Origin: Cristatella mucedo
Lineage: Eukaryota; Bryozoa; Phylactolaemata; Cristatellidae
Assembly (NCBI GenBank): GCA_009760855.2
Contig: WPIO01000113.1
Location: forward strand, 446,001-510,000
DNA: 64,000 bases
Reading direction: 5' to 3'
The translations under genes were made by a program, and so were the position numbers. Position 1 is the first letter of the stretch; each line of letters begins with the position of its first letter. This document shows positions 20,441 through 31,985 of this stretch, piece by piece. A model generated the notes under the pieces. That model was not told the DNA's origin, searched no databases, and was given only the letters and a program-made list of their open reading frames with translations.

Positions 20441-21645
20441 CATGGTTTCGTCAGCGCAGTCAGTTGTAATGACTTTTGGAGGAATTTCTTAAGCACGACC
20501 CTATAAGTGTGTATATGTCGTTGTACCAGCTCGATCCCGCTGACCGACCCTAACCTGACTGAGAATGCTAATAGGAAACTCACTACGTACGTCTTTAATA
20601 ATAAGGAAATAGAGTCAATATCCACCAATGAATGTTAAAATATCGATCGGAAGAGTCCTATTGCAGGACTAACGGTGAGACGGTTGCCGTACGACCGATT
20701 TCAGCCGCGTGCACCGCGTGCCGCTCCTTTCGAACTCAATACAAGTTCATTTTACGGGAAAAGGCGAGATTTTCGCTTACAAATATAAGATTTTAGAATG
20801 AGATAAATGAGCTAAATGTGCAATGAGAAACTAAAATTTGGGCAAACATGAAGACGTGCTGATGACCTAGGACCAAAACCGCGTGTCAAGCCTGGCGTGC
20901 GACCTTCGCATCGTCTGGGTCGTCTGCCTTTCATGGTGGCTGTGCGAGCCGTCGAACGACTTTGATGTCCTCGTCCGGGTACTAATAAGTGGCGTCTAGA
21001 GCAATGTTTTAAAAGATACGTTTGTTCTGCCATGTTTTACTCTGCTGAGCGGTTGTAGTTTGGTCTGTTTTGCAGCGCCAGTCCAACGTGTTTTGCACCG
21101 CTCTCTTTTAGTTTTCGGTTTGGGCTTGCTTTCTTACCAGGGCGGTATTATTGGGCTCATTTCCTGCCCACAGTTCCAAATTTCCAAACGCGTTTTTGAG
21201 AAGGTTTGCTTGCAGCCCATTTATTTGACTGCCGAGATTAACCAGCTGCCGTCACTAAGCCGAGGTTCACAAATTTGGTAATGCGATAAAAGCGTTAAAT
21301 TTTGTTAACTAAATAATTTGACTTTTCTCTAGAGCTCACGAGCCAAGGCACACTTGTACAGCGGTCTAGAAGCCTATTACGCAAAACTGTGATAATATAA
21401 ATAGGCTCACCAAGTGTCTCATCGTGCTGTCCCCTGGAAGAACGGTTCTAGTGAGTTAGGGAAGTCCACACGAAAACAGCGGCATGCCTGAGTCGCATTA
21501 GCACGGGAAGGGGCTTGGCGCTCTATAAATAAAAGCTCATTCGATCTCTGTGAGTGTCATACCTTGAGCTACTTCACCGTAAGGTAATATCATAATGAAA
21601 TTACCGCTGCGAATATTGTGTAAGAATTAAAGAAAAATTACATTG
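20441..21645. other. Unclassified conserved block
   Basis: Collinear with B 42111 and C 55346. It holds a short frame (21060-21281, containing LLVFGLGLLSYQGGIIGLIS) that is also open in B and C but with amino-acid changes in C. There is no domain and no start context, so it is not called a gene. It ends near ggcgctctataaataaaagc, an alpha-like tail string. Confidence 0.4.
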
Positions 21646-22090
21646 ATATGGTGCCCTCAGATAAATTATTGTTTTTATGTATACTTCACCTATGCTGCAA
21701 AGGAAGCATGGTTGAATGGTTAGTGGTAGCATGCCAAATGAAAAAGAAGCATAATACGGTTAGAGGTGTTTTGCACATGGTCAGCTTAGCTTCTTTAAAA
21801 TGTTATGTCAGAATATGTCGAGACTCAAGTCCGAAGTGTGTTACAGGCTCCGGTGGTATACGAAATAAAGGAGCCGCTCCAAAGTATTGGAGGTACGAAT
21901 TAGATCTTAATGATAAATGATTAGATTTTTCAAAGCTGAGGGCAGGATGCATAGTTCCCTCGGTCTAACTTTGCTGTTGAGTTGTGGCTTGACTATAGCT
22001 TTTTTGAGAGGTGTTGGGACATGATCCTTGCTATCGCCCACATTATCTTTGTGGCTTTGGTGATTTATAGATGTATGTTAAAAAACTATC
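21646..22090 (-). repeat. Alpha LINE relic, antisense, across the A/B junction
   Basis: Reads the alpha 3' UTR and C-terminal end in antisense (atggtgccctcagataaatt, cacatggtcagc, gccgctccaaag), then a fingers-domain piece (agcttttttgagagg). Equivalent to the opening of the window. Confidence 0.65.
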
Positions 22091-22179
22091 GATCACCAAG
22101 TCCTTCTTGAATGCCGTTCATCTTGCCTGGCATCACTGGCGCTGCATATCAAAGGTTGAGGTCATATTTCGGTATTGGA

Positions 22180-23160
22180 CTCCAGAGTATTGATGCGACT
22201 AAAAAAGATCATCCGAGGGAAGACTAAATAGTGGCGTACATCGGGGCACTGTGCTTGGCTAGGGTCCTATTACGGTTAGGTATCTTCCTCTCACCGATGT
22301 GATTGCTAGACTAAACCGAGGCTTTCGCTACTATTCAGATGACACTCGGTAGTACCTTTGCAGTGATCCCTACAAGCCCTCCAGCATGTTCAATTTTCCC
22401 AACTCCCTTCCTGCATGTATAGATGACATCCACACATGGATGTTAGCTACCTTTAAATGGAATGAGGATAGGTTCAACTTACAAGCTATGCGCAAACAAG
22501 ATATGATTCACGAATTAGAAAAAAAAAATTCAATAATTTCCAAAATTTGGGCTCGTTTGGACTGGGACACTACATCGCAATTGGTCCAAGCATTTCCGAC
22601 ATCTCATCACATAAGTAACTCACTTCTTGCTGGTCTGTCTGCATGTGTAATCAGGCACTTAAAGTGACTGCAAAAGTTTGCAGCTAGGGTCATCTTCCGT
22701 GAGTGTCCATATTGCTACAGCGTACCACTTCTCACCGACTTGCATCGGCTCCCAAAAAAGCAGTTCATCGAATTCAAGATTCAGTGGTTTTCTTTTAGTT
22801 CCCATGATTCTGTGATAAAGCACTACCTTCATAAAATCCCCTGAAATGATGACATTTGAAAAGGAGCTTACAGTGCACCTGTTTGTCACAGAGTTTTGTA
22901 GGTCCCTGTGATCGTCCTTCGTGTGCATGTACCTGTTTATACTAGACTTGCTGCTTTAGCATGTTACAACAAAACATTCGGTAATGCTTTCTTTACATCA
23001 TCTACGCTGTGCATGTCACCCTAACGATGTTGTTCATGCTGTTTGTTTCTCAAGCATGATATTACTCACCATTCAATTGCATTTCCCTGTGCACCTCATG
23101 TAAAGCCCGGACAAAGAGATTCTGAGGGCACTTAATCAAGTGCATTATTATTATTATTTA
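22180..23160 (+). repeat. Alpha LINE relic, sense (unit B)
   Basis: Same relic as 318-1490 but uninterrupted: catgttacaacaaaac at 22969-22984 is the empty target for the antisense 3' end found in A, C and D. The YADD box is degraded to YSDDTR near 22332-22352. Confidence 0.75.
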
Positions 23161-23169
23161 TATAATTAC

Positions 23170-23245
23170 CTATGAAGTGCCTAGAAAGAGATTCAGTTCT
23201 TTGATGATGCTAAGCAAATCCATTACTTTTATTATTATCATCATT
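23170..23245 (+). repeat. Isolated alpha-type 3' tail (unit B)
   Basis: The stem-loop's right arm has decayed (gatgatgct for gagggcgct). Confidence 0.55.
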
Positions 23246-23254
23246 ATCAGTTCT

Positions 23255-24208
23255 GTTGGGATCGTAATAGAGATGCATACGCCAGCCTACGACAGTGCAG
23301 CACCCAGAGGTTGTCTGCCTATACTTACCTGGACGGGGGGGGGGGGGGCGGGCCTACCCGACCTTGACTGACCAATCGAGGCACAGATTTCCTGCAGCTG
23401 GCGCTAGCAACGGCGCTGGCCAATCGGAGCGAAGCGTTCCTGGGTGCAGATAACCAGAAGCCCCATTAGCATTAAAGCCTGCAGACTGAGTTGTTGATTA
23501 AAAGTTGTCGAGTTTGGTTGTGTTCAGAGTGCTTAAATCGTTTGCTTTTTTAGCAATACGCACGCGCACACACACTCACAACAATAAATGTTGAGATCGT
23601 AATAGAGATGCACACGCCAGCCTACGACTCGGCCTTGGCCTGAGCTCGTTGGCCAGTCCTAATCAAGGGGACCTTGACTGACCAATCGAGGCACAGCTTT
23701 GATGGTGCCGGGGCTAGTAACGGCGCTGGCCAATCGGAGCGCAGCGTTCCTGGGTGCAGATAACCGGAAGCCCCAATAGCGTTAACGCCTATAGACGGAG
23801 TTGTTGATTAAAAGTTGTCGAGTTTGGTTGAGCTCAGAGTGCTAAAGTCATTTTTTTTTGCAATGCGCACGCTAACACACACTCACAACAATAAATGTTG
23901 AGATCGTAATAGAGATGCACACGCCAGCGTACGACTCGGTACTGCCCAGAGGTTGCCTGCCAGTCCTAATCTTGGAGACCTTTACTGACTAATCTAGGCA
24001 TAGCCTCCCTGCAGCTGGCACTAGCAACCGCACTGGCCAATCGGAGAGCAGCGTTCCTGGGTGCAGGCGACAGGAAGCTCCGTTAGCAATAATGTCTGCA
24101 GAGAGTTATTGATTAAACGTTTTTGAGTTCGGTTATGTTTCGAGTGTTTAAATCGCTTACTGCTAAGCAATACCCGCGCACACACGTGCTCATAACAGTT
24201 CGTGAATA
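23255..24208. repeat. CCAAT-bearing tandem repeat, three copies
   Basis: Copies start at 23255, 23590 and 23897 (spacings 335 and 307). The first two each retain both CCAATC boxes; the third keeps one. The first has a 14-G run (23335-23348). The middle copy resembles copy one of the other units and is the extra one. Confidence 0.82.
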
Positions 24209-24264
24209 CTTAACTGCTTGCATTATGCATGCTGCTCATCGATGGTACCAACAGTCTTTTGGTA

Positions 24265-24365
24265 ATGCTTACAATTTCAATACATCTGTAAAGTGTTTGG
24301 AAAGAGATCCAGTTCTGTGCAATGCAAACGTATTATTATTAATATTGTTATCACTAAGTCCAGAG
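24265..24365 (+). repeat. Alpha-type 3' tail (unit B)
   Basis: gtaaagtgtttggaaagag, then gatccagttctg and ATT-rich sequence, following the third CCAAT copy. Confidence 0.5.
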
Positions 24366-24484
24366 TGAGTTCCTGGCTTGAGAAGAATACGAACGAAAGG
24401 CTCGGTTTAGAAAATGATTGGCCAATTAATGACACACCAGAACCAATTGAGTCTGAGGCCTATGTTGTATAATACCCAAGCTAA

Positions 24485-25030
24485 TTATATACAGTTTGGA
24501 TAATATGACTGGCCTGGAAAATGAAGGGAAGTAAAAGTGAGTGACAGAATATCCATAAAGTCAGTATGGTGCTTTCTTGGGAGCCAGTGCAGCTCAATGA
24601 GAAATGATGTCATGTAGTTGTGGCATTCACATGAGGCTACCTTGGTTTTAGGGCTTTGCATCAGCCTTGTGTTGCATTGGCCAGATGAAATGTGATTGGT
24701 GAGTTGTAGAAGTGATGACACGATGCCATCAATGACCAACTTGGATGTATCATCCCTATCTAAGCAGGCCTCATCCTTTGTAACATTGCTGAGCTAAACA
24801 CTGGCTGTGTTGACTGTGAAGCTGGTCTGGTTGTACGGTGAACGTCACTTTCACATATAGCACCCAGATTTCATGCAGATGCATCAGAGCGATAGGCTGA
24901 CCTAGATCAGTTTGAGAGGTATGCGGTTCAATAAATGAATAACACCAGGATTTCTTATAATTTGTCGACTTGTTCTCTGTCATTAGATTTGAGAGCGTTT
25001 AGTGTCATCTCAGTGATTGGTTCAGCAATC
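24485..25030 (-). repeat. Alpha LINE relic, antisense (unit B)
   Basis: Counterpart of 2480-3060, with LHWLPRKHHTDFMDILSLTFTSLH on the minus strand at 24510-24600. Confidence 0.65.
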
Positions 25031-25670
25031 CCAGCTTTAATGTGGTTGCATAAGTTTGACTTGCTCAAAAGCAGAGATGGATCACACTTCAGGTATGCTT
25101 GCTAGCCGTTATTCAAAAATGTCAATGCTAACGGTCTTCCGGTTTCGTCAACCACAGGCGATTTTTGATAGTTCAGAGGACACCATATACTGGTTAAATA
25201 AGATGGCAAGATATTCCTAATTTTGTCATTACAAGACTTGATAGATTATAATCCTGATAGAAAAGATTTGATCAGCCTCTTGTCTTTTGAAGAGAGTAGA
25301 ACCCAGTTCAAGCAACCTAACGTAATCACCCGACGTACAGGATTTGACACATAACCGGTTAGTTTACCCAGTGAAATAACAGTTAAAATTATTCTGTTCG
25401 GGTTAAAGACGATTCGTGGTAAACAAATTTAAATTGAAATCTGACTCACTGGAAATCTTGCAATATTTGATACTGGCGGAGGAGTATGTAATAGATTAAA
25501 CTTAAACTCAACTGACTGTCTATGTCATAACCATGCTTTGATTTAGAAAATGGAAGGCTGAACCGTCAAATTCGGCTCGGTAAACATATCTCGGACAGCA
25601 TAAGCAGAGAATCTAGGTGTCTGATTTGAAGAAAAAATTTTGCTAGACGACATAAATTTTGCAGTAATGT
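25031..25670. other. Unclassified spacer (unit B)
   Basis: Counterpart of 3061-3635; nothing recognised. Confidence 0.45.
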
Positions 25671-25870
25671 CGGCCCACTTTCAGCTAGGTAGCCTAATGC
25701 AAATTGAGACCACTTAAACATAAGTAATACACTGCAGTTGCTCAATGCATTTGTGGTAGCCTGTCATGAGTTCTGTATCTCACTGCCTGCCATGACGGAT
25801 GCAACCAGTTGCTTACAGTTGATTCAAAACTCCAGAGAGGTCTTGACTGTAGCAATCCGTGTAATTACTA
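25671..25870 (+). repeat. Alpha LINE relic, sense fragment (unit B)
   Basis: Counterpart of 3636-3885, more decayed, interrupted by the SINE. Confidence 0.55.
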
Positions 25871-25879
25871 TATCTGTCC

Positions 25880-26010
25880 GAGCTGGTTTGGTCTAGCGAT
25901 TAAGGGGCTCGCCCAGACCAAGGACTGACTGAGGTCGTGGGCTCGAGCCCCGAGGCACATGTGAATCGCCTGAATAGAGATTAAGTTCTCTTGGGGCGCT
26001 ATATAAATGA
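25880..26010 (+). mobile_element. tRNA-derived SINE (unit B)
   Basis: Box A tggtctagcga (G to A at its end) and box B ggctcgagccc are slightly weakened. The tail is identical in layout to the A copy. Differences from C and D (which share ttcgg and ttatgg in the head) suggest C and D are closest here. Confidence 0.78.
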
Positions 26011-26449
26011 ATTATATTTTATATATATTTATCTTCCCGCTTCTTGACGACTACATAGCCAATGCCCAGGGAGTAGTGACATGTACAGTTGCCCTTGTAT
26101 CTTCGACATGGAGGCAAAGTGCCAAGTCTCTTTACAACATTTTTTCTGTCTTTCAGAAGCACCTTGTAAATGCTACTTTACATGCTTTCAAGTGCACTAC
26201 TCATTGTATGTTAGTAGCCAGAGGTGCCACCATCCGATGGCCACGAGTTTCTTGTGTATGTTAGCTGGCTGGCCTAAGCACGATAGTTGTGCTATGTTAT
26301 AGGCTCGTCTAGTTTTGATACTGTGCATGTCGTTGATCGTTGGTTCTTGTGGATAACATAGCTGGTTGTGCTGCATCCGCATAAAGATTAGGTTAGGGCT
26401 AACTGCTTAGTTGCTTTTTATTGCTACCGATAAAGGTGCACTTGATTGA
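26011..26449. other. Region upstream of zinc-finger gene B
   Basis: Counterpart of 4027-4518. It lacks the repeated actagtgcac units (only one agtgcactactc). No promoter element can be fixed. Confidence 0.35.
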
Positions 26450-26737
26450 GTGTGTCAGCTGTTGCTTCCATTGTCATACTCAAAGCTTCTGTTGAGCGAA
26501 GGCTGGTGTTGCAGCCGCACTGTACATGCCTGTTTATTGTCGCAGCAGCCAAGCCTCACAGCCAATAGAAGCTGCAGGTGTGGCAACGCCGGTGAGAATG
26601 CATGCGACCGTTTCAGCAGGTTCCACATTCACATTGGCAGCCTGAATCGTCACCAGCACATGAACACCGCGAGCGGCTCCTCGTTTGCAACAAGTGTGGA
26701 AATTGTTTCACGAAACTCAGCGGCCTAAAGCTTCACC
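26450..26737 (+). pseudogene. 5' part of zinc-finger gene B, doubly frameshifted
   Basis: The first, degenerate finger is in one frame (to GSLNRHQHMN). A missing base near 26671-26676 (aacaccgcgagcgg, expected aac acg ggc gag) shifts frame, so the second finger ([18 protein letters not shown]) reads in another. The shared deletion at the A run 26738-26740 then moves to the array frame. Unlike A and D, the second cysteine codon is still TGT. Confidence 0.7.
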
Positions 26738-27359
26738 AAACATACACATGGGTGTGCGGCCCCTAGAGTGCAACCAGTGCGATGCATGCTACTCCAAGCT
26801 CAGCCAATTGACAACCCACAAGCGTACACACATGGGCGAGCGACCGTATGCTTGCAAAGAGTGCGACAAGTGCTTCGCTTACCCAGGCCGCCTGAAAATG
26901 CACCAGCTCTCGCACACGGGCGAGCGGCCACATGCGTGCGACCAGTGTGGCAACCGCTTCAGGCTTGCCAACGTCCTGAAACGGCACCAGCTCACGCACA
27001 CGGGCGAGCGGCCACATGCCTGTGACCAATGTGGCTACAGCTTCAGCCAACTCAACGCCTTGAAGCAGCACCAGCGGACTCACACGGGCGAGCGGCCTTA
27101 CATATGTAAAGAGTGCAGCAAGGGTTTTTCTCAGGCAAGCAGCCTGAAGCAGCACCAGCACATCCACACAGGCGAGCGGCCATATGCATGCAGCCAGTGC
27201 AACAAGCAGTTTGCTCAACTCGGCGATCTGAATCGGCACCAGCACACGCACACGGGTGAGAAGCCGTACACTTGCGACCTGTGTGGAAGCTGCTTCACTC
27301 GGCTCTCCAGCCTGAAGCGGCACCAGCTCATGCACAATGGCGAACGATCGCATGCCTGA
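26685..27359 (+). CDS. C2H2 zinc-finger protein B (seven fingers)
   Basis: The listed start is a TTG at the edge of the open frame. The first ATG is at 26748, giving about 203 residues. Seven complete fingers are seen, first cysteines at residues 29, 57, 85, 113, 141, 169 and 197 of the open frame. The first (CNQCDACYSKLSQLTTHKRTH) is intact here but degenerate in A, C and D. Inferred contact residues (-1,2,3,6) are KSQT, YGRM, LNVR, QNAQ, QSSQ, QGDR and RSSR, so fingers 1-5 differ from the paralogues at contact positions more than fingers 6-7. A stop lies just upstream in the same frame (near 26668), so the out-of-frame leader seen in A, C and D cannot be translated here. Predicted nuclear DNA-binding protein; expression unknown. 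Confidence 0.75.
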   Translation: MQQVWKLFHETQRPKASPNIHMGVRPLECNQCDACYSKLSQLTTHKRTHMGERPYACKECDKCFAYPGRLKMHQLSHTGERPHACDQCGNRFRLANVLKRHQLTHTGERPHACDQCGYSFSQLNALKQHQRTHTGERPYICKECSKGFSQASSLKQHQHIHTGERPYACSQCNKQFAQLGDLNRHQHTHTGEKPYTCDLCGSCFTRLSSLKRHQLMHNGERSHA

Positions 27360-28925
27360 GATCAATTCGGCACGCATTTCTACGGTACCACCTGGTAGAG
27401 GCTGCCTCGGTAGACGCATGTCGACGACCACCACCACTCAGCAGCGGCCATTGCTGCACCCGAAGAGGCTCGTGTAGGCCGAACTTGGATCAGGCGCAGT
27501 GCCGCCAGGCTGCAGCTCTAGTTAGTGACTGATTTGCTGTTGCTGCTTCTGCAACCGCTGCTGATACAGCCGATGCATTCTGTGTTTCGTCTATCGTACT
27601 TTACAATGCCAGACCTCCACCGATTAGGAATGACGTCTACTGCGATTTCAGAAAGGAAGCTCATGGTTACTGTGGCCTGATCACTCATGATTTTAATGAA
27701 ACCTAAAGCAATGCATTTGGTCAGCCGCATCAAAAGGCCAGCAGTAATCAGCTGACGTTTCTATTATGCTTTCATGCCCTAAAACATTTCCCATAACGCG
27801 ATTGGTTTACGACAGTACTTCGCATCAGGCTCACGTGGTCTACTTTGGGGCCCACATCGAGTTTAGATATCAAATAATTCGGATTTTGCAAGCTGGTACT
27901 AACATCTGGCTTTTAACGTGCAGCCTTGTAATTAAATTAACTTTCAAGTTCCTCTGGCTAGCTTACTGTTGGCTCCACTGGCTTACAGCTTTACCATTTA
28001 CCTATAGGAATTTCTTTGTTCTCAGCTTATGCTACTCACGTTGCACTTTTGCCTCGCTGCATGCTACTAACGGCTCTACATGTATTCTTGTATGTTTTTG
28101 CATGCCAGTCCAAGGTTGGTTGCTTTGGTTGTTTGCTCTTGGTTATCTCTGCTATTGCAGCAGGCCGTGAAGCACCAGGATTGAGGTTTGGTTCACTCAG
28201 GTCACTATAATAAAAGGATGTTATTATAACAAAATTATAATTATTATTATACTAATACTATTTCTTAACCATTATTTAATTATAATTAATTATAACAATT
28301 ATTATAATTATATTAGATTACCGAATAGGAATAAAAATAATAAGATATCTCCATAGTACAGTCTTGAAGAGCTGAATCCCTATCTAGGCACTGTATATTC
28401 CGGAGAGGAAGCAAGTCAATCGGCAAGTGATATAATGCCTACCACCAGCATGCATCAGAATGCCAGTACTAGAAGACACTGTTCGGGACAAATGCATTAT
28501 GGAAAAGATGCGGTTTTGCTTCCTTTTAATTGTCAAGTCTTGAGAGCTGACGTGACGTCTGTTGGGGTTGAGGTTCCGTTTGGCTTGTGAATTCACTGAT
28601 GACACAGTTTTACATATATAGTTTTAGGTTGGTCAGAGGCATAGTTAAACCGCTTAAGTTAGACAAGTAGATAGGGTTAGACAAGTAGATGGCACGATAA
28701 TTATCTCAACTTAAAAGCAAGGTTGGTAATTTTGAGCTGCAGAATTAGGGAACCTAACAGTATTTACATAGCATGGAAGTTGATAGGTTGCATGAAGGGA
28801 CGCCAATGTAGACATAGCTCTTCTAATAGAAGATGCTGTCTGGCGACCGTTACGGTGTGCACGGTAATTTAGGAGTCGTCCTTGCCAACTTCTTCGATTT
28901 TTAAGCTTCTTTAAGAAGACTGCTT
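27360..28925 (+). other. Conserved 3' flank of zinc-finger gene B
   Basis: Collinear with 5556-7145, including the AT-rich block (28205-28350) and aataaaaataataag near 28331 as a possible poly(A) signal. It ends at a deletion joint near 28930, where a short gactgcttacaaa(g/a)c string is repeated. Confidence 0.55.
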
Positions 28926-28954
28926 ACAAAGCCCCAAAAAAGACTGCTTACAAA

Positions 28955-29935
28955 ACTCCAAAAAGTCATAAAGACCACGTGGGTGTTACGCAGGAGAGTT
29001 TTAGTATAGCTCACTCACAGCCTAAGCGGCTTTCGGTATGCATTCGGTAGCCAACAGACTTTTGTCTCAGGCTACAAAGAGAAAGTGGGAAGTATAGCAG
29101 AGTCAGGAGAGCAGTCGAGGTAGTGTGTAGCATAGAAGTAGCAGCTCAGGACCGCTAAAAAGGATGTGCCATAGTCGGCAGTAGCAGAGTAGTTGTCGTT
29201 GTATAAGAACTGTGTATGCGAATTCCACAGTCTAGGACCAACAGAGCTAAAGCTTGTGTCGCCAATTGTCTTTAAGCGGAGGAATCGGACAGCTAATTTA
29301 CTGTCTACACAGGACCTGAGGGCAGAAACAGGCTGAAACTGATGCAGTAGTTTAGCTATGTACGAAGGAGCCGAGCTGTGGCAGGCCTTGTGGGTCGGTG
29401 GAAGAACTTTGCTCTGTATCCTTAGCTCAACCGGCAACCATCCTAGCTCTTTAAGCGAAGGAGACACGGGCTCAAGCCATTGGGACTTGAAGACTAGCCT
29501 TGCAGCCTTATTCATAGTCACCTGCAGCGGCCTAATAGCTGTCTTTGGCAGCCCCGCCAAAAGGGAATCACAATAATCAAGCTGAGATGGAACTAAAGAG
29601 CTAGTTAAATTTTTTGCAAGCCACTGTGGGGGACAGCTCTTAATCTTGGATAGGGATCGGATGTGATGGCTAGCTGTAAGAGCAGTATTCTGAATAAAGC
29701 TTTTGAAATTGAGCCAGCTGTCGAACACGACACCTAAAGTTTGAGCACGTGGTCATAGTCGCAATATAGCATCACCTGTTAGAACAGCAAAGCCTTTTGA
29801 TTCAGCCACAGGCTCAGGGCGTCCTATGAGCAGCAGTTCCCGTTTTACAATCATTTAATTTCACGAAGTTTTCCGACATCCAGGATCGAATATCGGCGAG
29901 GCAAGCATCGAGTTTTTCAGTTGCGGGAACATTTG
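28955..29935 (-). repeat. Beta LINE relic, antisense, best-preserved copy
   Basis: A 218-codon frame (29072-29728) reads FDSWLNFKSFIQ, SQLDYCDSLLAGLPKTAIR, MNKAARLVFKSQ, KELGWLPVELRIQSKV, FLRLKTIGDTSF and GPRLWNS in order, the usual C-terminal layout of L2-like elements. The reverse-transcriptase core is absent. Confidence 0.8.
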
Positions 29936-30290
29936 AAATAAATTTGCGGTCTGCAAAGGATTTGAGATTTGAACGACGCATAGGTACACGGTTGGATTCC
30001 GAAAAGAAAACGGTACTATGCTTAGCCTGGTGGGAGAATAGATCTGATAGGTAGGTTGGAGCCAAACAATGATGGGACCTGAAAGTGAGCGACAAAACCT
30101 TGAAGTCGATTTGTTGCTTTACTAGCAGCCAGTGCAGTGCGGCGAGAAGTGGTGCGATGTGGCAATTGCCATGCTTAAAACAGACGAGTATCGCTGCAGA
30201 GTTTTGCACTAGCTGTAAGTGCCATATTGCACAGGCCGGTCGACCAAAAAGCACTAAGTGACAGAAGTACAAAAAATGTCACTAAAATAA
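29936..30290 (-). repeat. Alpha LINE relic, antisense (unit B)
   Basis: Counterpart of 9271-9635. LLAALHWLLVKQQIDFKVLS is on the minus strand near 30100-30160. Confidence 0.7.
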
Positions 30291-30294
30291 TGTG

Positions 30295-30372
30295 GGCCGT
30301 GATGGCAAACTGGGTGAGGCGGTTGATTTTTACAACCTCGCTGCAATGGTGGTGGGTTCGAATCCAGTGGTG
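30295..30372 (+). mobile_element. Second tRNA-derived SINE head (unit B, better preserved)
   Basis: Box A-like tggcaaactgggtgagg at 30303 and a consensus box B ggttcgaatcc at 30355-30365. The spacing allows a variable arm as in Leu/Ser-type tRNAs, but the ends do not pair into an acceptor stem. Confidence 0.55.
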
Positions 30373-31030
30373 GGCGGTTCTTTACTGTTTATTGATCTAC
30401 CTAACGAATTGGCACATTTGACTGATGACACATGACTGATTCGACAAGCGTTCCTCGTCGTTGGCCTAATATTGCGAAGGCAAAGACCAGCATGCCAAGC
30501 TGCAGCTCTAGGAAGTGTCTGTCCTGCAGCAGCTGCTGATGCGGCTGCATTTTTACTTTACCTGTCGCTCTTTGCAAGGCAGTGCTTCTTCAGATTAGCC
30601 AGTGTGATTTTAGAATTAAAGCTCTGGATCAATTTGAGAACTTGCAGCTCATGATTCCGATGAAGCCCAAAGTGAACACTTGCTCACCAGTCTGCAAATG
30701 GCTGGGTGCAATCAGCCGACATTTCTGCGATGTTTTGAGCTGTAGAATACGTTTCTTAGCGTGACTTATATACAAAAGCACATGACTGCATGCCCACGTG
30801 GTCGACAGTCGGCTAGCTTCTATCGAGCTTAATCGAAGCTCTGGCTTTTAATCTCAATCTTCGCAGGTGAATTGAATTCAAGATCCCTTACCTAGGTTTC
30901 CTGCTTCACTCACTTACTCAGCTTCAGCTTACCTATTAGACCTTGAAATACCTATTGGACTATCATGATCTTCAGTGCATTTGCTCTGAATATTGTAGTA
31001 AATAGTAAAGACAGAATCAAACGTCTAAAG
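30373..31030 (+). pseudogene. Decayed second 3' flank, part 1 (unit B)
   Basis: Counterpart of 9726-10335 (gctgcagctctaggaagtg, ctcatgattccgatgaagcc). No finger coding sequence precedes it. Confidence 0.65.
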
Positions 31031-31985
31031 AGCACAAAATCAGCTCCACAATTCAGTCCACCTTTTTTCGGCTACATAACATTGTTAAAAGGCTTGTTTA
31101 GATAAGGATTCCATATCCAAGTTGGTCCGTGCATTTGTAACATCCCGTCTTGACTTCTGTAACTCACTGCTTACTGGCTTACCGGCATGTGAAATCAGGC
31201 GCCTACAGCTGGTGGAAAACTCTGCAGCTAGGCTTGTCTATCGTGAGCGTCACAGTTGCCACATCACACCACTTCTCGCAGACCTGCACTGGCTACCAGT
31301 CAAGCAACACATCGACTTCAAGGTTTTGTCGCTCACTTTTAGGTTACTTCATTCTTAGGCTCCAGCCTATCTCCCGGATCTACTTCCCCATCAGGCCAAG
31401 TATCGTACCACCTGCTTGTCGGAGTGTAATGTAATGTATCTCCGTCAGTAACTCCACAAAGTCATACAGATCAGGTGTGTTATACAGGAGAGTTTTGTAG
31501 TGCAGTTGAGATAGGGATTAGCATGGAAGTAGCAGCTCAGGACCTCGTAAAAGGATGAGCCGTAGTCAGAATCCAACAGTTTACCAATGCCTCGCACAAA
31601 ACTCACATTCTTTGGAGACAGTGAATTTAGTTCGTACGCTCCCAAAGCCTAGAACTGACTCCCGACGTGCGTCACAACACACCCTGATTTGACTACGTTT
31701 AAACTTAACTTAAAAAACTTAACAAGCACACCTATTTAGGACAGCCTTTAGTGAGTCCCTGTGATTCGTCCTTGATGTGCTTATTCGTGCTGACATTGTG
31801 CATGCTGCCACTAACCGCACATGCATGCTGACCCTGTGCATGTCACTCTAACCGTGTTATTCATGTTGTTTATAAAGCTTGATATTACTCACCATTATAA
31901 CCGCGTTTCCCTTTGCTGCAAATGTAAAGGACCTAGAAAGAGATTGAGTTGGCTGAGGGTGCCTTAGCAAACATATTATTATTAT
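31031..31985 (+). repeat. Alpha LINE relic, sense, with nested beta piece
   Basis: Begins near acattgttaaaaggcttg and contains TSRLDFCNSLLTGLPACEIR and LHWLPVKQHIDFKVLSLTFR (31122-31358). It is broken at 31425-31567 by a beta insertion, and continues to a 3' UTR and (ATT)n at 31973-31990. Unit A has lost the region between cacaattcag and tgaactcactc. Confidence 0.8.
31425..31567 (-). mobile_element. Nested beta LINE 3' end, antisense
   Basis: Starts with tgtaatgtaatgta (the beta tail in antisense), then tatctccgtcagtaactcc. It splits the alpha reading between tgtcgga and aatccaacag. Target duplication is at most 1-2 bases. Confidence 0.75.

Larger units (their letters stand above)
1..21856. 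repeat. Segmental duplication unit A (21.9 kb)
   Basis: The first bases (key string tattcgaaataaagaagcc) recur at 21857, 43509 and 56745, followed each time by the same order of landmarks: LINE relics, CCAAT repeat, SINE and zinc-finger gene. The boundary is arbitrary because the array is head-to-tail and base 1 falls inside an antisense LINE relic. Unit A is the only unit with the 2.2-kb alpha LINE at 17776-20010. Confidence 0.93.

Noticed and set aside
20812-21033. Arg-rich minus-strand frame
   Set aside because: Present in A only; broken in B and C, so not a conserved gene.
21060-21281. 73-codon frame with hydrophobic start (LLVFGLGLLSYQGG)
   Set aside because: Open in three units, but with replacement changes in C, no start context and no known family; left as unclassified sequence.
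21710-21745. tRNA-Gly-like string gaatggttagtggtagcatg
   Set aside because: It resembles a box A, but the surrounding sequence is the antisense alpha LINE 3' UTR and no box B follows.
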